This document shows, piece after piece, positions 7,229 to 12,471 of a stretch of 12,471 bases of DNA. Under the pieces are notes generated by a model. The model worked only from the letters and a program-made list of their open reading frames with translations. It had not been told where the DNA came from and ran no database searches. The position numbers were made by a program, and so were the translations under genes. This DNA comes from an uncultured Bacilli bacterium (GTDB lineage: Bacteria; Bacillota_I; Bacilli_A; RF39; UBA660), in contig CANQPR010000036.1 of NCBI GenBank assembly GCA_947625715.1, positions 1-12,471 on the forward strand. The letters run 5' to 3'. Within the stretch, counting starts at the first letter, position 1, and every line of letters begins with the position of its first letter.

Positions 7229-7259
7229 TTGACGGGGGGGGGGTATTATATAATATAAT
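7229..7259 (+). promoter_or_regulatory. Promoter with a poly-G spacer for the surface-protein pair
   Basis: TTGACG at 7229-7234 is a 5/6 match to the -35 consensus. Two overlapping perfect TATAAT boxes lie at 7249-7254 and 7254-7259. The spacer begins with the G run (7234-7243, its first G being the last base of the -35 box). As read here the spacings are 14 and 19 bases, on either side of the best value of 17. Losing two G would put the second box at 17, and gaining three would put the first there. This is the layout of slipped-strand phase-variable promoters. The sequence is clear; the switching is inferred. Confidence 0.65.
7234..7243. repeat. Run of ten G
   Basis: Ten consecutive G in a strongly AT-rich window. 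The next longest G run I see is five (186-190), which is a ribosome binding site. Such tracts are prone to length change in replication and also to sequencing error. Confidence 0.95.
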
Positions 7260-7314
7260 AAATAAGTATAGTAGGAGTTTTACAATTGATAAATCAATTA
7301 CATAGGAGGCTAAA
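7260..7314 (+). promoter_or_regulatory. Leader with hairpin and two Shine-Dalgarno sites
   Basis: The leader carries AGGAG at 7273-7277, a palindrome AATTGAT/ATCAATT at 7284-7299, and AGGAGG at 7304-7309, five bases before the ATG at 7315. The first site lies eight bases before a TTG (7286-7288) opening a 10-codon frame that ends in TGA at 7316-7318, overlapping the ATG as ATGA. The second site is a good ribosome binding site and fixes the gene start. The hairpin ends four bases before it and may affect access. The short frame is speculative. Confidence 0.4.
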
Positions 7315-8745
7315 ATGAAGAAGCAAAAATCATCTTTTATGAAATTAGAACAATTTAAAAACAAAAGAAATTATAAAAAAATTATAGCCATCATACTTGT
7401 TGTTATATCAATAATAGGCGGAGTAGTAATTGGTACATCTTTTGCTAATTTCAAAGAAAATAAAACTTTCAAAATCATGGAAGGCAATTTCATTTATGAA
7501 TCGCAAGGAGATGTCATATTAAATTTTTATGAAGAAAATAAATCTGTTACTGAATTAAGCGGTAATTTTGATTTTGAAAAAGCTGATTGTAACAATAGTG
7601 CAACCATTGCATGGAACGAAAAAGAAAGAAAAGCTATTATAACCAATTTAACCAAAACTAAAACAGTATGCAATGTATATTATAGTAAAAATCAAGTTAA
7701 AGAATTTTTAGAAAATTTATTAGAAGAAAAGCCTACTGAATTAATCTACGATGGTAAAGAAACGTTAGGTAGCGATGCGGGAACAACTGACAATAATTTA
7801 CGATTTATAGGAGCTGACCCGAATAATTATGTAAGTTTTAATAATGATGAAAATGTATGGAAAGGATACTATAACGAAAGTTCTGAATATTATATGGTTT
7901 ATAATTCATATGAAGAATGTACAGGCGCAAGCTCATATAATTATAATTGTACAAAAATTCCTGCATGGCGAATAATAGGCCTTATGAATAACGTCGAAGA
8001 TAGCGAAGGGAATGTTGGGAGTTATTTAAAAATAGTGAGAGAAAGTATAGGTTATTATAGTTGGGATTCATCAATTGATGAAAATTACGGTTATGGAGTA
8101 AATGAATGGAGTGAGGCGGATATACAGAAAGTATTAAATGAAAATTATTATAAAAAAGAAGCTGGAGGTATCTGCTATAACGGTGAAAAAGAACAAGTAA
8201 CTAACTGTCCAAAATGGGAAGAAATTGGTTTGAATGAAAAAGCAAGGTCAATGGTAAGCAAAATAAAGTGGCATACAGGAACCACTCCACAAACATATGA
8301 TTTAGAAAATTTTAGTCCAAATTATATGTATGAAATGGAGCAAAGTGAAAATGATGGTAGAGGATGTATTACATATAGTAATTGTAATGAAAGAATAGAG
8401 AGAACAACGTCATGGATAGGATATGTAGGTTTAATGTATCCATCTGATCTTGGATATTCAACAAAAATAAAAGAATGTATAACAAGAGATATGGAAAATT
8501 GGAGAAATAATGATTGTGCAAAAAATAGTTGGTTATATGGTAATAGTTCATGGACAATGACTCCTATAAAATATTATTCAGATAATTATAGTGTTTTTAA
8601 AATAGAAGATTCTGGAGAAATATGGAAAGAAAAAGCATCATGGGGTGTTGGTATTCGTCCTGTGCTATATTTAAGAACAAATATTAAACTATCTGGAAAT
8701 GGAACAATTACCAGTCCATTTCAAGTATCTATGGAGGGCATATGA
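7315..8745 (+). CDS. Membrane-anchored extracytoplasmic Cys-paired protein A
   Basis: This 476-residue protein has a basic N-terminus and one hydrophobic span at about 22-42 (signal anchor, or signal peptide cut after TSFA at 44). Region 60-124 is a small beta-rich domain with C92 and C119. From about 155 comes a larger domain beginning NNLRFIGADPNNYVSFNN (160-177), then WRIIG (218-222), GVNEWS (261-266), CYNG (287-290), SMVSKIKWHTGT (312-323), YMYEMEQSEN (337-346), GLMYPSDLGYST (372-383), SWTMTP (412-417) and GVGIRPVLYLRTNIKL (444-459). I recognise this pattern, from memory, as a repeated surface-protein family of uncultured gut Bacilli; the closing WTMTP to RPVLYL stretch resembles C-type-lectin-like domains. 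Ten cysteines, an even number, suit disulfides outside the cell. Compared with the next gene it carries about 38 extra residues (178-217) with their own pair, C202/C212. It ends in ATGA, overlapping the next start. Ligand and role are unknown. Confidence 0.85.
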   Translation: MKKQKSSFMKLEQFKNKRNYKKIIAIILVVISIIGGVVIGTSFANFKENKTFKIMEGNFIYESQGDVILNFYEENKSVTELSGNFDFEKADCNNSATIAWNEKERKAIITNLTKTKTVCNVYYSKNQVKEFLENLLEEKPTELIYDGKETLGSDAGTTDNNLRFIGADPNNYVSFNNDENVWKGYYNESSEYYMVYNSYEECTGASSYNYNCTKIPAWRIIGLMNNVEDSEGNVGSYLKIVRESIGYYSWDSSIDENYGYGVNEWSEADIQKVLNENYYKKEAGGICYNGEKEQVTNCPKWEEIGLNEKARSMVSKIKWHTGTTPQTYDLENFSPNYMYEMEQSENDGRGCITYSNCNERIERTTSWIGYVGLMYPSDLGYSTKIKECITRDMENWRNNDCAKNSWLYGNSSWTMTPIKYYSDNYSVFKIEDSGEIWKEKASWGVGIRPVLYLRTNIKLSGNGTITSPFQVSMEGI

Positions 8746-9992
8746 AAAAAATAGTAATGATATGTTTAAGTATTACAATTTTAACAACATTATTTATAAT
8801 TAATATTAGGGAAAAAAATAATCCTAAAATTTTATATACCTTTTATGAAGATAATCAAAAAGTAAATGAAATTCTATCAGATGGATATGTATTTGATAGA
8901 AGTGATTGTAATAATGGAGTTAAATTAAAATGGCATGAAGGATTAAAACAAGCTGAAATAATAGGAAGTATCACGAGTAAAACCAAATGTAATTTATATT
9001 TTATTAAAAATCCTAGTAAACAATATTTTGAAAATCTACAAAAAGATAGACCAACAGAATTAGCTTATGATGGAACGAAGGATAACAATTTAAGGTTTAT
9101 AGGAAGTGATCCATATAATTATGTCGAATTTAATAATGAAACTTGGCGAATCATTGGCGTTATGAATAATATAGAAGACAGTGAAGGAAATGTTGGAAGT
9201 CACTTAAAAATCATTAAAGCTAGTATAGGACAAATTGGTTGGGATTCTTCGCAAGGAACTGTAAATGATTATAATGGAGTAAATGAGTGGAGTACCTCTG
9301 CTGTAGCAAAAGTCTTAAATGAAAATTTTTATAAAAAAGAGGCCGGAGGCACATGCTATAATGGAAATAATTACACGTCAGGCATAAACTGTCCAAATTG
9401 GGAAAGTATTGGTTTAAATGACGAAGCAAGAGCTATGGTAAGTAAAGTAAAATGGAATACTGGAACAGTGCCAGTCAATTATACTGAAAATAGAGATCTA
9501 ATAAGCCCAAGATATATGTATGAAATGGAACGAAGCGAAAATACGGGAAAAGAATGTTCAAATTTAGATAAGAAATGCAATGATTTAATAGAAAGAAAAA
9601 CTAATTGGCTAGGGTATGTTGGTTTAAGCTATCCTTCAGATTATAGCTATGCAACAAATGGAGGAAGTGAAGAACAAAGACAAACGTGCTTAACAACTAG
9701 TATTAATTATTGGAGTAGTGAACCAAATAAAACAAACTGTGTTTTAAATAGTTGGTTATATGGTTGGATAAATATAGAGTCTGTTAATTTATGGACAATG
9801 ACTCCTGCGCCACACTCTGTAAACGCATACAGTGTGTTTAGTATGCGGTATAATGGTATCATAATTTCCGATGTTACCTACAAAGCGAACAAAGTTTTGC
9901 CGGTTGTTTATTTAAATACAAACATCAAAATCGAAGAAGATAATAGTGAAAATTATGGAAGTAAAGATAATCCCTTTCGTTTAATTAACTAA
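8742..9992 (+). CDS. Membrane-anchored extracytoplasmic Cys-paired protein B
   Basis: This 416-residue protein is a paralogue of the product upstream. A short N-terminal span (about 4-20) anchors it. A small domain follows with C56 and C83, spaced by 27 residues exactly as C92/C119 in protein A. Then come DNNLRFIGSDPYNYVEFNNETWRIIG (114-139), GVNEWS (179-184), CYNG (205-208), AMVSKVKWNTGT (231-242), YMYEMERSEN (258-267), GLSYPSDYSYAT (294-305), LWTMTP (350-355) and LPVVYLNTNIKI (386-397). It lacks the 38-residue insertion. Its last strand has lost the GVGIRP-type sequence (ANKVLP instead), so the C-terminal fold surface has diverged most. Its ATG overlaps the upstream TGA by ATGA, and GGAGGG at 8733-8738 lies three bases before it, so the two genes are translationally coupled and share the poly-G promoter. 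The 3' end has a hairpin terminator. Confidence 0.85.
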   Translation: MKKIVMICLSITILTTLFIINIREKNNPKILYTFYEDNQKVNEILSDGYVFDRSDCNNGVKLKWHEGLKQAEIIGSITSKTKCNLYFIKNPSKQYFENLQKDRPTELAYDGTKDNNLRFIGSDPYNYVEFNNETWRIIGVMNNIEDSEGNVGSHLKIIKASIGQIGWDSSQGTVNDYNGVNEWSTSAVAKVLNENFYKKEAGGTCYNGNNYTSGINCPNWESIGLNDEARAMVSKVKWNTGTVPVNYTENRDLISPRYMYEMERSENTGKECSNLDKKCNDLIERKTNWLGYVGLSYPSDYSYATNGGSEEQRQTCLTTSINYWSSEPNKTNCVLNSWLYGWINIESVNLWTMTPAPHSVNAYSVFSMRYNGIIISDVTYKANKVLPVVYLNTNIKIEEDNSENYGSKDNPFRLIN

Positions 9993-10014
9993 ATCTTTGT
10001 AATTAATTTAAAAC

Positions 10015-10070
10015 AAGATATATATTTATGATAATTTAAATTTAATATATATCTTTTCTTTCTTTTTTTT
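10015..10070 (+). terminator. Terminator after the surface-protein pair
   Basis: AAGATATATATT at 10015-10026 pairs perfectly with AATATATATCTT at 10044-10055 (12 base pairs, 17-base loop). A T-rich stretch broken by two C follows to 10070. The stem is AT-rich and the loop long, so efficiency may be moderate. Confidence 0.7.
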
Positions 10071-10079
10071 ATGGAATTA

Positions 10080-10108
10080 TTGTTTTTTTAATAACTTTTT
10101 TGTATAAT
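10080..10108 (+). promoter_or_regulatory. Promoter of ftsA-ftsZ
   Basis: A perfect TATAAT at 10103-10108 is preceded at 17 bases by TTGTTT (10080-10085), a weak -35. The leader would be about 20 bases, and AGGTGG at 10122-10127 lies six bases before the ftsA ATG. Confidence 0.6.
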
Positions 10109-10133
10109 ACCTTTAGAAAATAGGTGGCTAAAT

Positions 10134-11375
10134 ATGAGAAAAATCTTAGCAAGTGTTGATTTAGGAAGCGATACTTTAAAATTAGTAGTTGGTGAATTAT
10201 TTAAAGGCAGGATAAATATTTTAGCTAAATCATGTCTTAAAGCTAATGGAATAGAAAGTGGTTTTATTACTGACAAAGAACAATTTATAAAATGTTTACA
10301 AGAACTATTTAAACAAGCAGAAGATATGCTAGGAATTCCTGTTAAAAAAGTAATCGTAAATATTCCTTCTAAAAATATTAAATTTTATATGAATGAAGGT
10401 TATACAACTCTTGAACAAAACGTAGATAGCATAAGACATATAGATATATTAAGAGCAATGCAAGCTTCAATATATAACCAACTTGATGAAAAAGAAGAAC
10501 TAGCGACAATTATGCCTATATCTTATAAAATAGATGATGAAATAGTACTTAATCCTTTAGGTAAAACCGCAAATAAATTAACTGTTAAAACTATATTTAC
10601 ATCAGTACCTAAAGAAAATATTCTTCCTATCATCAAATGCTTTGAAAAAATAGGGGTGCATGTTATTGATACAACCCTAGGTATAATAGGTGATTATTAT
10701 GAATTTAAAACCCCTAAGATTGATGAATTAATAGGAGCTATTATAAATATTGGTCATAAAAGCACTAATGTAGCTATATTTAACAAAGGCATATTAACCA
10801 ATACCGTTTGTTTAGATGTTGGTTCAGATAATATCGACAATGACTTAGCGTACATGTTTAAAGTTCCTAAAAAAAGTGCCACTTCCATTCGCAAGAATCT
10901 TTGCTTAGCCCATAAAAGAGGGTCAAGTGCCAATATCAAAAAAGAATATACGAACAAAGAAGGAAAAAATGTTGCAATAAGTGAATACGAAGCTACTGTA
11001 ATTGCCTCTTCTAGAATTGAAGAAATACTTAAATTAGCAAAAAACGAAATAAATCACTTAACAAAAAAAGAAATTCATTATATAATAGTCACAGGTGGAA
11101 TAAGCGAGATGACTAATTTTAGCATTTTATTAGAAGAAATATTTTCTCAATCTGCTAAAATAGGAAATACAAAAGAATTAGGTTTAAGAAGTAATATCTA
11201 TTCAACCACCATTGGCTTAATAAAGTATTATTTAGATAAATTAAAATTAAGAGGACAAGAATTTACGATATTTAATGAAATGGAATTAGATGAATTAAGT
11301 GGTGCAGGTAAAAGATTCAATATTAATGAAAATTCTATTTTAGGTAAATTATTTGGCTATTTCTTTGATAATTAA
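10134..11375 (+). CDS. ftsA: Cell division protein FtsA
   Basis: FtsA is an actin-like ATPase that tethers FtsZ filaments to the membrane and recruits later division proteins. The 413 residues are slightly shorter than Bacillus FtsA (about 440). The phosphate-1 loop is [14 protein letters not shown] (8-21). The FtsA-specific SHS2/1C domain spans about 83-160, phosphate-2 is [13 protein letters not shown] (204-216) and the adenosine motif is [10 protein letters not shown] (317-326). The tail [13 protein letters not shown] (401-413) is an amphipathic helix of the membrane-targeting type. It is first of two genes; the ftsZ ribosome binding site overlaps its stop codon, so production of the pair is linked. 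The start is fixed by AGGTGG six bases upstream. Confidence 0.93.
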   Translation: MRKILASVDLGSDTLKLVVGELFKGRINILAKSCLKANGIESGFITDKEQFIKCLQELFKQAEDMLGIPVKKVIVNIPSKNIKFYMNEGYTTLEQNVDSIRHIDILRAMQASIYNQLDEKEELATIMPISYKIDDEIVLNPLGKTANKLTVKTIFTSVPKENILPIIKCFEKIGVHVIDTTLGIIGDYYEFKTPKIDELIGAIINIGHKSTNVAIFNKGILTNTVCLDVGSDNIDNDLAYMFKVPKKSATSIRKNLCLAHKRGSSANIKKEYTNKEGKNVAISEYEATVIASSRIEEILKLAKNEINHLTKKEIHYIIVTGGISEMTNFSILLEEIFSQSAKIGNTKELGLRSNIYSTTIGLIKYYLDKLKLRGQEFTIFNEMELDELSGAGKRFNINENSILGKLFGYFFDN

Positions 11376-11388
11376 GGAGGGTAAAAAA

Positions 11389-12435
11389 ATGGATAGTAAT
11401 TTAAAAATAGATCCAATTGCAAAAATAAAAGTTTTTGGTGTTGGTGGTGGTGGCAATAACGCTGTAAACCGCATGATAGAAGAAGGAGTTCAAGGTGTTG
11501 AATTTTATGTATTAAATACTGATTTACAAGTATTAAATGCTTCTAAAGCTAAAAATAAAATTCAAATAGGTGAAACAATAACGGGTGGAAGAGGAGCTGG
11601 TTCCAATCCTGAAGTCGGAAGAGAGGCTGCTTTAGAAAGTAAAAAAGAAATTGAAGAAGCTGTAAAAGGTGCTGATATGGTCTTTGTTGCTGCTGGTTTA
11701 GGTGGTGGAACCGGAACAGGTGCTGCTCCAATCATTGCAGAAATAGCTCAAGAATCAGGAGCCTTAACCGTTGGAATCGTTACCAAGCCTTTTCGTTTTG
11801 AAGGTAAAAGAAGAATGGAACATGCTTTAGTTGGCTTAGAAGAATTAAAAAAACATGTTGATACATTAATAATCATTCCTAATGACCGTTTAAGAGAAAT
11901 AATTGATAAAACAACAACCTTTAAAGAAGCCTTTAAAGAAGTTGATAATGTTTTACATCGTGGTGTTCAATCTATTTCTGATTTAATTGCGGTTACAGGA
12001 ATCGTAAACCTTGACTTTGCCGATATTAAAACGGTTATGGAAAAATCTGGTACAGCCCTTATTGGTATTGGGATGGGAATAGGTGAAAACCGAGCTGTTG
12101 AAGCAGCAAGACAAGCTGTATCAAGTGCTCTATTAGAAACAACCATTGATGGTGCAACCGATGCTATTATAAATATAACTGGTGGTGACTCTCTAACTTT
12201 ATTTGAAATTGAAGATGCAGTTGAAACTGTAAGAGAAGCTGCAAACTCTGATATCAATATTATCTTTGGGGCCATTCCAAATAGTAATCTAAATGATGAA
12301 GTAATCGTAACCGTTATTGCTACAGGATTTGATGGTAAAGACGAAGAAAAAGAAGAAGATATGCCAAAAAGAAAAATCGATGAAGATAATGAATATGACA
12401 TACCATCATTTTTAAGAAGTAAGGATACCTATTAA
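11389..12435 (+). CDS. ftsZ: Cell division protein FtsZ
   Basis: FtsZ is the tubulin-like GTPase that forms the cytokinetic ring. From the ATG at 11389 the product is 348 residues. Motifs: [14 protein letters not shown] (16-29), [12 protein letters not shown] (66-77), the tubulin signature GGGTGTGAA (105-113), the PNDRL region (164-168), and the T7 synergy loop [11 protein letters not shown] (207-217) with the expected catalytic aspartates. An acidic linker (about 316-335) leads to the C-terminal peptide [13 protein letters not shown], the docking site for FtsA and other partners. The linker is short, so the protein is below the usual 380 or so. An upstream in-frame ATG at 11353 lies inside ftsA and lacks a ribosome binding site; AAGGAGGG at 11374-11381 supports 11389, 13 bases after the ftsA stop. 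Confidence 0.97.
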   Translation: MDSNLKIDPIAKIKVFGVGGGGNNAVNRMIEEGVQGVEFYVLNTDLQVLNASKAKNKIQIGETITGGRGAGSNPEVGREAALESKKEIEEAVKGADMVFVAAGLGGGTGTGAAPIIAEIAQESGALTVGIVTKPFRFEGKRRMEHALVGLEELKKHVDTLIIIPNDRLREIIDKTTTFKEAFKEVDNVLHRGVQSISDLIAVTGIVNLDFADIKTVMEKSGTALIGIGMGIGENRAVEAARQAVSSALLETTIDGATDAIINITGGDSLTLFEIEDAVETVREAANSDINIIFGAIPNSNLNDEVIVTVIATGFDGKDEEKEEDMPKRKIDEDNEYDIPSFLRSKDTY

Positions 12436-12443
12436 TATAACTA

Positions 12444-12471
12444 CATCAGTTTAAAAACTGGTGCTTTTTTT
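12444..12471 (+). terminator. Terminator of the ftsAZ operon
   Basis: CATCAGTT at 12444-12451 pairs with AACTGGTG at 12456-12463 (one T-G pair) around a 4-base loop, followed by at least seven T running to the window edge. It ends the ftsA-ftsZ transcript about ten bases after the ftsZ stop. Confidence 0.85.

Noticed and set aside
7048..7364. Overlapping small frames on both strands (7048-7305 plus, 7092-7364 minus)
   Set aside because: They run through a strong terminator, the G run and the promoter, and give hydrophobic low-complexity products without start signals.
8743..8745. TGA possibly read as tryptophan (Mycoplasma-type code)
   Set aside because: The TGA overlaps the next ATG as ATGA, all tryptophans I checked use TGG, and no other core gene contains an in-frame TGA.
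8529..9931. Target variable regions of a diversity-generating retroelement
   Set aside because: The lectin-like C-termini raise the idea, but there is no reverse transcriptase, template repeat or IMH-like element in the window, and the divergence between A and B is not limited to adenine positions as far as I can see.
11967..12401. Open frame of 144 codons on the minus strand
   Set aside because: It lies inside ftsZ, which is certain from its motifs; the reverse frame is a low-complexity Ser/Ile shadow.

Overview
The window is an AT-rich bacterial chromosome segment from the Firmicutes/Bacilli side. The SRP gene order ftsY-ylxM-ffh, an RNase J, an ftsA-ftsZ pair, strong purine-rich ribosome binding sites and sigma-A-like promoters all point there. 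Tryptophan is read from TGG, and the one TGA that ends a gene (8743-8745) is a real stop, so the standard bacterial code is used and not the Mycoplasma code. A small-genome, uncultured gut Bacilli lineage (RF39 or Erysipelotrichia-like) would fit the base composition and the surface-protein family. That placement is inference.

Layout. (1) Positions 1-98 hold the last 31 codons of an unidentified gene. (2) Positions 141-2307 hold a self-contained unit: a near-consensus promoter, a 695-residue unrecognised one-membrane-span protein, and a terminator whose stem starts at the stop codon. (3) A convergent RNase J gene (rnjA-like) runs on the minus strand, 3997 to 2324. (4) Between rnjA and ftsY two divergent promoters interlock: each -35 box lies in the other promoter's spacer. 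(5) ftsY-ylxM-ffh (4120-6702) is a tight operon for co-translational membrane targeting. (6) A small Cys-rich protein resembling spore coat protein CotD (6798-7148) is preceded by a sequence matching the -10 element of mother-cell sporulation sigma factors and followed by a good terminator. (7) Two overlapping paralogous genes (7315-9992) encode N-terminally anchored, cysteine-paired proteins that are probably displayed on the cell surface. Their promoter has a run of ten G between -35 and -10, which looks like a phase-variable switch. (8) ftsA-ftsZ (10134-12435) has its own promoter and terminator.

How the genes relate. The core genes cover protein targeting (FtsY, Ffh, YlxM), RNA turnover (RNase J) and cell division (FtsA, FtsZ). 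The accessory part is the orphan membrane protein, the coat-like protein and the two surface paralogues. The signal most worth following is the poly-G promoter in front of the surface-protein pair. No stretch longer than about 300 bases lacks a gene. I see no tRNA or rRNA genes, insertion sequences or CRISPR arrays.
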